Of a stretch of DNA of 6,945 nucleotides, positions 1 through 5,460 are shown piece by piece (positions within the stretch are counted from its first letter, which is position 1; each line of letters starts with the position of its first letter). This DNA comes from an uncultured Prevotella sp. (GTDB lineage Bacteria > Bacteroidota > Bacteroidia > Bacteroidales > Bacteroidaceae), in the NCBI GenBank assembly GCA_937906765.1, contig CALCUV010000002.1, positions 1 to 6,945 on the forward strand, given 5' to 3'. The position numbers and the translations under genes were made by a program. Under the pieces are notes generated by a model. That model worked only from the letters and a program-made list of their open reading frames with translations. It was not told the DNA's origin and made no database searches.

Positions 1-215
1 TGTCCCGCAAAGACGTGACGCTCATAGCGCAAGTGGAGCAGCGTCCAGTAGTTGTGATTACCGCGCAAATAAACGTGACCACCACGTCCGCCATCACCAC
101 CATCAGGTCCGCCATTCGGTTGATACTTCCCTCTGTGAAGGTGCATCGAACCTCTACCGCCCTTACCCGAGCGGCAGTATATTTTTACATAATCTACAAA
201 ATTACTTTCGGCCAT
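1..215 (-). CDS. obgE: GTPase ObgE/CgtA, N-terminal part (runs off window start)
   Basis: Read on the minus strand from ATG at 215-213, this gives 71 codons beginning [20 protein letters not shown] and including the glycine-rich stretch [15 protein letters not shown] (residues 34-48), which is diagnostic of the Obg fold at the N terminus of ObgE. The GTPase (G) domain lies outside the window. Obg proteins are essential GTPases that associate with the large ribosomal subunit and link ribosome assembly to growth and the stringent response; that is family knowledge. The start is the only ATG giving the canonical N terminus. It is preceded by an A/T-rich leader with no Shine-Dalgarno sequence, as is usual in Bacteroidota. 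The gene follows adk in the same direction after a 223-bp repeat-filled gap, so it may be read from the hpt-adk promoter or from an unrecognised one of its own; I found no clear TAnnTTTG box in the gap. Truncation is due to the window edge. Confidence 0.96.
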   Translation of the reverse strand, partial: MAESNFVDYVKIYCRSGKGGRGSMHLHRGKYQPNGGPDGGDGGRGGHVYLRGNHNYWTLLHLRYERHVFAG

Positions 216-230
216 TATTTATTGAGGTTG

Positions 231-356
231 TAAGGTTTGAGGTTATAAGGTTATGAGAAACCATGCGGACATAATATCCCTTTGAACCTTATGTAAGGTT
301 TGAGGTAATAAGGTTATGAGAAACCATGCGGACATAATATCCCTTTGAACCTTATG
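231..356. repeat. 63-bp tandem duplication between adk and obgE
   Basis: Two head-to-tail copies of a 63-bp unit occupy 231-293 and 294-356. They appear to differ at only one position (ggttat versus ggtaat), so the duplication is recent or maintained. A degenerate third start follows at 357-375. Each unit begins TAAGGTTTGAGG and ends CCCTTTGAACCTTATG. These ends can pair, with G-U wobbles, into a long hairpin in RNA, and an inner GGTT/AACC hairpin is also possible. Each unit carries CCATGCGG (261-268 and 324-331). Just left, 224-253 is itself two copies of a 15-bp unit, GAGGTTRTAAGGTTW. A related sequence recurs at 5399-5442. On the minus strand this lies in the transcript leader or spacer of obgE. 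No ORF here resembles a protein. Confidence 0.9.
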
Positions 357-436
357 TAAAGTAGAGGTTATGAGGCGCAAACGGCACTGTTCTAAATACC
401 TTAAAGCGAAGCGACCTGATAACCTAATAACCTATA
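357..436. repeat. AGGTTAT-type arrays in opposite orientations
   Basis: After the tandem duplication, 357-376 keeps a decayed direct copy (gtagaggttatgagg). Positions 413-436 carry the same word family inverted: cctgataacctaataaccta, which on the minus strand reads as successive AGGTTAT words. The left array (224-257) and this right array therefore form an imperfect inverted pair around the 63-bp units, giving a non-coding block of about 210 bp with inverted ends, like a small non-autonomous repeat element. Target-site duplications are not evident, so the mobile interpretation is inference only. Confidence 0.5.
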
Positions 437-438
437 TC

Positions 439-1008
439 TTACATCTTATCAATCACCGCACAAAGTGCAGCATTGATTTCTTCCAAAGAACCACTACCCT
501 TCACCGAGTGGCGCAAACCTTCTGCTTCATACCATTCAATGAGCGGAGCGGTTTGAGAATTGTAAACCGTGAGGCGCTTCTTGATGGTTTCTTCATTATC
601 ATCGGCGCGTCCGCTGGTCTTACCGCGATTGATCAAGCGCTCCATGAGTTCTGCTTCATCTACCGCCAATTCCAACATGCCACTTACGGCCGTGCCACGC
701 TTTGCCAACATTTCCTTCAAGGCTTCTGCTTGAGGCACCGTGCGGGGGAATCCGTCGAAAATGAGACCTTCGCAGGGGCAAAGTTCGTCATACTTATGCG
801 CCAAAATCTCAATCATCAACGAGTCGGGGATCAACTGACCGTGGTCAATGAATCCCTGTGCTGTCTTGCCGAGTTCCGTACCAGCCGCTATTTCTGCGCG
901 GAGCACGTCACCCGTTGAGATGTGCTTAAAACCGTATTTCTGAATCAAAAGTTCGCTCTGCGTACCCTTACCTGAACCGGGAGCGCCAAAGATTACGATG
1001 TTTTTCAT
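439..1008 (-). CDS. adk: Adenylate kinase (short-LID type)
   Basis: This 189-residue cytoplasmic enzyme interconverts ATP + AMP and 2 ADP. The sequence shows the N-terminal P-loop GAPGSGKGT (residues 8-16), the AMP-binding segment HISTGDVLR (29-37), the DGFPRT motif (85-90) followed by Q94, and the arginine-rich LID/phosphate region RLINRGKTSGRADDNEETIKKRL (residues 124-146, with R124, R128, R134 and R145). The LID is the short form, without the extra 25-30 residue zinc-type or beta-sheet insert of the about 214-residue E. coli enzyme, so the length is normal for this class and not a truncation. The start follows the hpt stop by 21 bp on the same strand, indicating one transcript with hpt. 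The pairing of purine salvage and adenylate balance is sensible, and hpt-adk-obgE order is one I know from Bacteroidales. Overlapping plus-strand frames here are shadows. Confidence 0.97.
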   Translation of the reverse strand: MKNIVIFGAPGSGKGTQSELLIQKYGFKHISTGDVLRAEIAAGTELGKTAQGFIDHGQLIPDSLMIEILAHKYDELCPCEGLIFDGFPRTVPQAEALKEMLAKRGTAVSGMLELAVDEAELMERLINRGKTSGRADDNEETIKKRLTVYNSQTAPLIEWYEAEGLRHSVKGSGSLEEINAALCAVIDKM

Positions 1009-1029
1009 ATTGAGAATGTTGTAATGTCG

Positions 1030-1563
1030 TTAAACTACTGTATAAATTTCCTTGAGATTGCGGCCTTCGCCGTCGTAATCCAATCCGTAACCCACGATGA
1101 AGTCATTGGGGATGTCAAAGCAGTTGTACTTAACGTCCAACTCCACCTTCAAATTATCGGGTTTCGTAAGCAACGATGCCACGTGAATTGCCGCAGGATG
1201 CTTCTTCTGCAAAAGCTGAATCATCTCCTTCATGGTAAGCCCCGAGTCAATGATGTCTTCAACGATGACTACGGTGCGTCCTTCGATGTCGTTCGTGAGA
1301 CCCATGATTTCCTTTACCTGCCCCGTAGAAACGGTTCCTGAATAAGACGCCATTTTCACAAAACCAATTTCGCAGGGAATGGTTATCTCGCGAAGTAAGT
1401 CGGCGGCAAAGATGAACGAGCCGTTCAACACTGCAATAAAAATGGGAGTTGTGCCCTCCAAGTCTTTATTGATGCGCTTCGCAATGGCGCACACACGTTC
1501 TCTGATTTCTGCTTCCGAAATCGAAACGGCAAATTCTTTATCCTTAATTTTAACTGTCTGCAT
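1030..1563 (-). CDS. hpt: Hypoxanthine (guanine) phosphoribosyltransferase
   Basis: This 177-residue purine-salvage enzyme transfers the phosphoribosyl group of PRPP to hypoxanthine, and probably guanine, to give IMP or GMP in the cytoplasm. Visible family marks are the LNGS PPi-binding loop (residues 46-49), the flexible-loop SYSG (73-76), the PRPP-binding signature VVIVEDIIDSGLT (98-110, with acidic pair E102-D103), the purine-contacting K134 region, and the C-terminal DFIVGYGLDYDGEGRNL segment (154-170). Length is normal for bacterial Hpt. ATG at 1563-1561 is the only start giving the complete N-terminal strand. A perfect TAnnTTTG promoter box sits about 30 bp upstream, so hpt is the likely first gene of the hpt-adk(-obgE) operon. 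Confidence 0.97.
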   Translation of the reverse strand: MQTVKIKDKEFAVSISEAEIRERVCAIAKRINKDLEGTTPIFIAVLNGSFIFAADLLREITIPCEIGFVKMASYSGTVSTGQVKEIMGLTNDIEGRTVVIVEDIIDSGLTMKEMIQLLQKKHPAAIHVASLLTKPDNLKVELDVKYNCFDIPNDFIVGYGLDYDGEGRNLKEIYTVV

Positions 1564-1592
1564 CGTTGTTTATCATTAAAACAATGAGAATG

Positions 1593-1623
1593 CAAATATA
1601 CGAAAAAGATAGATATTAAGAAA
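1593..1623 (-). promoter_or_regulatory. Bacteroidota-type promoter of hpt-adk
   Basis: On the minus strand, TATATTTG (1600-1593) matches the Bacteroidota -7 consensus TAnnTTTG exactly. Nineteen bases upstream of it is TTTC (1623-1620), one base from the -33 consensus TTTG. Transcription would begin near 1585, leaving a leader of about 20 nt before the hpt ATG. The match is by eye; the spacing and the position directly ahead of a gene make it credible. Confidence 0.7.
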
Positions 1624-1638
1624 CATCACACCCGTTTT

Positions 1639-1681
1639 TTCGTAGCGCCCCATTTGATAAGACTACTACGCACCCTACGAA
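1639..1681. other. Inverted repeat in the hpt/rsmE divergent gap
   Basis: TTCGTAG (1639-1645) and CTACGAA (1675-1681) are perfect 7-bp inverted arms separated by 29 nt. They lie just upstream of the hpt -33 element, outside the predicted hpt transcript. They could be a regulator site for either flanking gene, or chance; nothing else supports a function. Confidence 0.3.
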
Positions 1682-1730
1682 GCAGAAATTCCTCTCTCCC
1701 CACAACGACTTTAACTTCACGAAAACGATA

Positions 1731-1804
1731 TCTCAAATAGCGCTCCGAGTTTGAGACTTAAGAAAAATTGTTTGAGAGTTAAGAAAAACTATTTGAGACT
1801 TAAT
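1731..1804. repeat. Three 21-bp direct repeats with an inverted half-site
   Basis: The word TTTGAGACTTAA, or a one-base variant, starts at 1750, 1771 and 1792, each exactly 21 bp apart. The first two copies are followed by an A-rich linker (gaaaaa). An inverted copy of the leading word, TCTCAAA, lies at 1731-1737. A spacing of 21 bp is two helical turns, which would place bound proteins on one face of the DNA, so an operator array is a plausible reading. It lies between the divergent hpt and rsmE promoters. The periodicity is seen directly; the regulatory role is inference. Confidence 0.75.
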
Positions 1805-1808
1805 TTTG
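1801..1808 (+). promoter_or_regulatory. Possible extra -7 box at the end of the 21-bp repeats
   Basis: TAATTTTG fits TAnnTTTG exactly and overlaps the third 21-bp repeat. A properly spaced -33 element is not evident: the nearest TTTG upstream, at 1771, is 26 bp away. If active, it would start a transcript near 1815 running toward rsmE with a leader of about 185 nt, and it would be directly controlled by anything bound to the repeats. Weak evidence on its own. Confidence 0.3.
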
Positions 1809-1823
1809 CGTTATAAAAACACT

Positions 1824-1952
1824 ATGAGAATCAAGCCCTTACAAAAGTCCGACATCCACCTTTTTATCTCCGACAAAAGAACTAAATTCTATTCTTATCA
1901 AGCAGGATTTTCATCACGCACTCACATTTTTTCACCACTACGTAGCCCTTAA
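1824..1952 (+). CDS. Doubtful 42-codon small ORF
   Basis: ATG at 1824 opens a frame of 42 codons ending in TAA at 1950-1952 (MRIKPLQKSDIHLFISDKRT at the N terminus). I do not recognise the product. It is basic, has no signal peptide or membrane segment, and contains many Ser and Thr. Its only support is position: it starts 16 bases after a TAnnTTTG box and ends just before the rsmE promoter. A frame this short in A/T-rich intergenic DNA is expected by chance, so it is listed only because the 437-bp gap otherwise has no gene. Confidence 0.12.
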   Translation: MRIKPLQKSDIHLFISDKRTKFYSYQAGFSSRTHIFSPLRSP

Positions 1953-1967
1953 CTGAACTTTTCTTTC

Positions 1968-1975
1968 TATTTTTG
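1968..1975 (+). promoter_or_regulatory. -7 promoter box of rsmE
   Basis: TATTTTTG matches TAnnTTTG exactly, 25 bp upstream of the rsmE ATG, predicting a start of transcription near 1982 and a leader of about 20 nt. This is the same geometry as the hpt promoter on the other side of the gap. No good -33 TTTG is seen at the expected distance (about 1941-1950), so the site may be weak or activator-dependent. Confidence 0.5.
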
Positions 1976-2000
1976 TTTGAAATATCTATGAACCAGAATT

Positions 2001-2732
2001 ATGAAAGAAGTCCACATATTTTTTGCCCCCGAAATTGAGCAGACAAATGAGTTGCCACAAGATGAAGCACAACATGCCGTGCGTGTGCTCCGCATGAAGG
2101 AAGGCGACGAACTTGTAGCGACGGATGGGCAAGGACATTTTTATGATTGTACCATCACGCTGGCGTCCAACAAGCATTGCCGCGTCAACATCAATACGAA
2201 AGAGACCGCACCCTTGCTTTGGCACGGCAACATTCACCTTGCCGTGGCGCCCACAAAGAACATGGACCGCACGGAGTGGTTGGCAGAGAAGGCTACGGAA
2301 ATTGGAATGAACCAACTTTCCTTTGTGCTCTGCGACAACTCTGAGCGCAAGGTGATTAAGACGGAGCGCGTGGAGAAAATCGTAGTGTCGGCAACAAAGC
2401 AAAGCCATAAGGCCACGAAGCCTGAGGTGGCAGAAATGATGCCTTTCAAGAAGTTTATTACGCAAGACTTTAAGGGGCAAAAATTCATTGCGCATTGCTA
2501 CGACAATATCCCCAATACGCCCAACGAAAAGCCCTTCCTCGGCGATGTTCTCAACGAAACGGATGATGCTTTGGTAATGATAGGTCCAGAAGGCGACTTC
2601 TCCGTTGCTGAAGTTCAGCAAGCCATCGCCGCAGGGTTCACCCCCATTCACTTGGGTAAGAGTCGCTTGCGCACAGAAACGGCAGGCCTCGTGGCGGTTC
2701 ACCTGATGTATGTCAAGAAAATGATGGAATAA
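2001..2732 (+). CDS. rsmE: 16S rRNA (uracil-1498-N3)-methyltransferase RsmE
   Basis: This 243-residue cytoplasmic SPOUT-class enzyme uses S-adenosylmethionine to methylate N3 of U1498 in 16S rRNA. The N-terminal part (residues 1-70, with HAVRVLRMKEGDEL at 25-38) is the PUA-like RNA-binding domain. The catalytic knot domain shows APTKNMDRTEWLAEKATEIG (83-102), QSHK (134-137), the SAM-binding GPEGDF (195-200; GPEGGF in many relatives) and the signature LGKSRLRTETA (218-228). Length is normal. ATG at 2001 is preferred to ATG at 1988, which is in a different frame. The next gene begins 6 bp after the stop, so the two are almost certainly cotranscribed. The long minus-strand frame across this gene is a shadow. 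Confidence 0.96.
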   Translation: MKEVHIFFAPEIEQTNELPQDEAQHAVRVLRMKEGDELVATDGQGHFYDCTITLASNKHCRVNINTKETAPLLWHGNIHLAVAPTKNMDRTEWLAEKATEIGMNQLSFVLCDNSERKVIKTERVEKIVVSATKQSHKATKPEVAEMMPFKKFITQDFKGQKFIAHCYDNIPNTPNEKPFLGDVLNETDDALVMIGPEGDFSVAEVQQAIAAGFTPIHLGKSRLRTETAGLVAVHLMYVKKMME

Positions 2733-2738
2733 GAAAGC

Positions 2739-4205
2739 ATGGACACCTTGATTCAACTCTACGAAGAAACCTTTGGTTTTTCTCCAGCCTCAACTACACC
2801 GTTAGACAAGGCGGGAAGCAACCGAACTTACATACGCATGACGGCGCCCGATGGAACGACCTGCATCGGGGTTATCGGATTGTCGCAAACGGAGAACGAT
2901 GCGTTTATCTACCTCACACGCCATTTTCATGCCCTCGGGTTGAACGTTCCCGAACTCATCGCAGTATCCGAAAAGGGGTGCTGCTACCTCCAATCCGACC
3001 TTGGCACGACTTCGCTTTACCAAGCACTTAGCGCGGGGCGAACCTCGGGTAATTACAATATTGACGAGCGCCAACTGATTGCGAAGACGTTGCGCGCATT
3101 GGCACAGGTGCAAGTGAAAGGCGCAGAGAATTTAGACTTCAACCGACTCATCCCGCCCGTTCAGTTTGACCAGATGGCGGCGATGTTCGACCTGAACTAC
3201 TTCAAGTATTGCTTTTTGCGCACCACGAGCGTTGCTTACGATGAAGTGGCTTTGGAGCGCGACTTCAAGCGCTTTGCCGAGGATTTAGTGGCATGTGCCA
3301 CGGCATCGAAGCATGTCACCTTCCTCTATCGTGATTTCCAAGCGCGCAATGTGATGCTCAAGGATGGCGAACCCTATTTCATCGATTATCAAGGCGGTAT
3401 GAAGGGTCCGCTTCATTACGACATTGCCTCCTTCCTGTGGCAAGCCTCAGCGCGTTATACTGATGACCTTCGCCAAGAGATGGTGGAGGTGTATCTTGAC
3501 GCACTTGAGGAGTTGATTGAGGTTAACCGCCAGAAGTTTAAGGCAGATTTAATGCGCTTCGTCTTGTTCCGCACGTTGCAAGTGTTGGGTGCTTACGGCA
3601 TGCTCGGACGCTTTGAGCGCAAACCCTATTTCATTCAATCCACACCCGCGGCGCTTGAAAATCTTAAGGGATTGCTCGAGGCGGGAGTGGCAAGGGATTA
3701 TCCCTACATGGAAGGCGTGTTGCAAAAACTGGTAGAAGCGGAATTGCGAAAGGAAGCAACACCCGCATGTAAGCAGGATGAGCGAAAGGGATTGCACGTG
3801 CGTGTGTTCAGTTTCTCTTACAAGAAAAGCGGTATCCCAACCGATTGTAGTGGCAACGGAGGGGGTTACGTTTTTGATTGTCGCTCTACGCACAATCCGG
3901 GCAAGTATGAACCCTACAAGAAACTCACGGGTCTTGATGCTCCAGTGATTCAGTTCCTTGAGGAGGATGGCGAAATTCTTCAGTTACTCGAAAGCGTTTA
4001 TAAGTTAGCCGACTTCCATGTGGAGCGTTATATGGAGCGTGGTTTCACCGACTTGATGTTCTCCTTCGGGTGTACGGGTGGCCAGCATCGTAGTGTGTAC
4101 TCCGCGCAACACTTGGCAGAACACCTGCATCAGAAATACAACATCCACGTTACCGTGGACCATCGCGAGCAAGGCATCTTCCAAGAATTTACTCCAATAG
4201 CATGA
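2739..4205 (+). CDS. APH-fold sugar kinase fused to RapZ C-terminal domain
   Basis: This 488-residue soluble protein has two recognisable parts. Residues about 1-335 are a phosphotransferase of the APH/choline-kinase superfamily. They show a nucleotide-loop segment KAGSNRTYIR (24-33), the catalytic loop YRDFQARN (197-204, with catalytic D199 and metal ligand N204) and a DFG-like metal site FIDYQGG (214-220, D216). FYRDFQxRN-style loops recall AmgK-type MurNAc/GlcNAc anomeric kinases rather than antibiotic-resistance enzymes. A basic/acidic linker (336-351) leads to a RapZ C-terminal domain (about 352-486) with YVFDCRSTHNPG (377-388), LTGLD (396-400) and the phosphate-binding signature GCTGGQHRSV (444-453). 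In enterobacterial RapZ this domain binds glucosamine-6-phosphate and sRNA. RapZ's N-terminal Walker-A domain is absent, replaced by the kinase. The gene sits 6 bp behind rsmE. The domain calls are firm; the substrate is inferred. Confidence 0.9.
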   Translation: MDTLIQLYEETFGFSPASTTPLDKAGSNRTYIRMTAPDGTTCIGVIGLSQTENDAFIYLTRHFHALGLNVPELIAVSEKGCCYLQSDLGTTSLYQALSAGRTSGNYNIDERQLIAKTLRALAQVQVKGAENLDFNRLIPPVQFDQMAAMFDLNYFKYCFLRTTSVAYDEVALERDFKRFAEDLVACATASKHVTFLYRDFQARNVMLKDGEPYFIDYQGGMKGPLHYDIASFLWQASARYTDDLRQEMVEVYLDALEELIEVNRQKFKADLMRFVLFRTLQVLGAYGMLGRFERKPYFIQSTPAALENLKGLLEAGVARDYPYMEGVLQKLVEAELRKEATPACKQDERKGLHVRVFSFSYKKSGIPTDCSGNGGGYVFDCRSTHNPGKYEPYKKLTGLDAPVIQFLEEDGEILQLLESVYKLADFHVERYMERGFTDLMFSFGCTGGQHRSVYSAQHLAEHLHQKYNIHVTVDHREQGIFQEFTPIA

Positions 4206-4216
4206 GGATAAAAACA

Positions 4217-4251
4217 AGACGAGTTGACGGCATTTTACCATCAACTCGTCT
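4217..4251 (-). terminator. Hairpin terminator between convergent genes
   Basis: The arms 4217-4227 (AGACGAGTTGA) and 4241-4251 pair perfectly over 11 bp around a 13-nt loop, and two inner G-C pairs can form beyond a single mismatch. Reading on the minus strand, the stem is followed at once by TTGTTTTTAT, a proper U-rich tail, so it should end the HpaII-like transcript. On the plus strand the bases after the stem (TAAGTAAGATATAAAG) have no U run, so termination of the rsmE-kinase transcript there would be weak or Rho-assisted. The tail overlaps the first bases after the kinase stop codon. Confidence 0.75.
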
Positions 4252-4271
4252 AAGTAAGATATAAAGATAAG

Positions 4272-4298
4272 GCGCTATCTCAAATGTGCATTTAGCGC
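4272..4298 (-). terminator. Weak second hairpin over the HpaII-like stop codon
   Basis: GCGCTA (4272-4277) and TAGCGC (4293-4298) form a 6-bp perfect stem with a 15-nt loop. The stop codon of the minus-strand gene (4294-4292) lies at the base of one arm. On the minus strand a T-rich but interrupted sequence (CTTATCTTTATAT) follows. It may assist the stronger hairpin at 4217-4251 or protect the mRNA end. Confidence 0.35.
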
Positions 4299-5371
4299 TT
4301 TGCCAAACCAATCTTTAAGTTCAACTTGAAATAGTACACATTATTCTCGCGCTCCATAAAGCCATACTTATCCTTCTCCATGCTACCACGCTCCAAGCGC
4401 GCCGTGTGGAAGAGGAAGTCGGCAAGAAGCATGCGTTGAGCGGATGAGAAAGCCATGGGTTGGCCATTGGGATTTACGACCAACAAAGAGGGAGGCAAGT
4501 CTTCGCAACCGTGATAAATCTTTGCGGGACGCATTCCTGCCGCACACGCCAAGAGCAATTGCTTCACCTTATATTCGTAATAGCCGTGCTTCACGATGAG
4601 TTCGGTCTTCACCTTAAGCGGATTCAACTCACGCATACGCTCGGTCAATTCATCCAACTTAAAGATGTCCTCCATATAAGATAAGCGCACCATTTCAGAA
4701 AGCAATCTGCCAAGGTGTAAGTCCAACATACCGAGGTTTGCACGGAACACTTTGTCCGCCACCCCTTCATAGCGCAACGAACTTCCCATATCCTCGATGA
4801 GCAACATACGGTCGCGCACACTATTGTCGGTTTCCAATCCGTTCACCTTTGCCGCCATGGGCGTTGCAAAACGCGTACCCGTCTGTTCGAGTTTGAGATT
4901 TGCCGCACGTCCGCCATCTAAGATTTTTGTGGGAAACGCACCGGCACGCGACCAAACCACACTGGACATTAAACCCGAAGGAGTGGCCAACAAGAGGTGC
5001 TGTTGCCCTTCGGCGGTACCCGCAATTTGGAACATCTTTATCTTATCCAGAAATGCTTCTTCAGGATCGTCCACGAGGACTATATTTTCATCGTCCTTCT
5101 GACGCAGCGCCTCAAAAATCGCTTCTCGCGTGTGTGCCCATTCGGAGACATCCACACGTATCACTTCGTCGTCGGCATCGTTCTCAATAAGAATTTCGTC
5201 TGCCTCACGACGATAGCACCGCATCACTTTATCTTCCTCGCGCATTACGGCCTCCACGGGAATCATTTCACCAGGAGTGCCCTCCACGGTTCCTTCTGCC
5301 ACGGCCATATCCTCAACAATGCGAAAAAGGGTGAGGAGTTCGGCGAGATCTTTTCTACTTGCTGTAAACAT
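4292..5371 (-). CDS. Divergent HpaII-family restriction endonuclease relative
   Basis: This 359-residue soluble protein has no signal peptide or membrane segment. From memory of the HpaII family (about 358 residues, target CCGG) I see the family's order of blocks. They are an N-terminal helix KDLAELLTLFRIV (7-19); a central region (138-162) whose spacing fits the HpaII SIKS-x-x-G-x-x-P block; RDRMLLIEDMGSSLRY (186-201) and NLGMLDLHLGRLLSEMVRLSY (212-232); NPLKV (250-254); YYEYKVKQLLLACAAGMRP (264-282); and a C-terminal block with LFHTARLERGS (320-330), YGFMERENN (336-344) and YFKLNLKI (347-354). At 138-142 the protein reads VVWSR where the family has an IKS-type strand, so a proposed catalytic lysine seems replaced by W140, and the preceding acidic position is also not obvious (EGQQHLLL, 121-128). 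No methyltransferase is visible. It may be inactive or repurposed. Without an alignment, family membership is likely but not certain. Confidence 0.65.
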   Translation of the reverse strand: MFTASRKDLAELLTLFRIVEDMAVAEGTVEGTPGEMIPVEAVMREEDKVMRCYRREADEILIENDADDEVIRVDVSEWAHTREAIFEALRQKDDENIVLVDDPEEAFLDKIKMFQIAGTAEGQQHLLLATPSGLMSSVVWSRAGAFPTKILDGGRAANLKLEQTGTRFATPMAAKVNGLETDNSVRDRMLLIEDMGSSLRYEGVADKVFRANLGMLDLHLGRLLSEMVRLSYMEDIFKLDELTERMRELNPLKVKTELIVKHGYYEYKVKQLLLACAAGMRPAKIYHGCEDLPPSLLVVNPNGQPMAFSSAQRMLLADFLFHTARLERGSMEKDKYGFMERENNVYYFKLNLKIGLAKR

Positions 5372-5398
5372 AATTATGAGGGGGTAAGATTGAAGGAT

Positions 5399-5442
5399 AG
5401 GTTATAAGGTTTTGAGGTTGTAAGGTTTTGAGAGCCATGCGG
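5399..5442. repeat. Second copy of the AGGTTRTAAGG / CCATGCGG repeat
   Basis: Two tandem 16-bp units (AGGTTRTAAGGTTTTG at 5399-5414 and 5415-5430) are followed by AGAGCCATGCGG. The same order, 15-bp GAGGTTRTAAGGTTW units and then GAGAAACCATGCGG, occurs at 224-268 and again up to 331, in the same orientation. It lies upstream of both the HpaII-like gene (minus) and nhaC (plus). Similarity stops right after CCATGCGG, which may mark one end of the element. Confidence 0.7.
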
Positions 5443-5460
5443 TACGAGCGAGCACACATA

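Noticed and set aside
231..356. CRISPR array
   Set aside because: Only two full units, directly abutting with no unique spacers between them, and no cas genes.
370..918. 182-codon plus-strand frame
   Set aside because: It lies wholly antisense to adk, whose protein is unmistakable; its translation resembles no family.
439..1008. Truncated adenylate kinase
   Set aside because: The 189-residue length reflects the normal short-LID class; all core motifs are present.
1986..2756. 256-codon minus-strand frame
   Set aside because: Mirror of rsmE; His/Cys/Arg-rich translation typical of a reverse-strand shadow.
2739..3743. Aminoglycoside-resistance phosphotransferase
   Set aside because: The kinase fold is shared, but the fusion to RapZ-C, the YRDFQARN loop and the chromosomal housekeeping context argue for a metabolic kinase, not a resistance gene.
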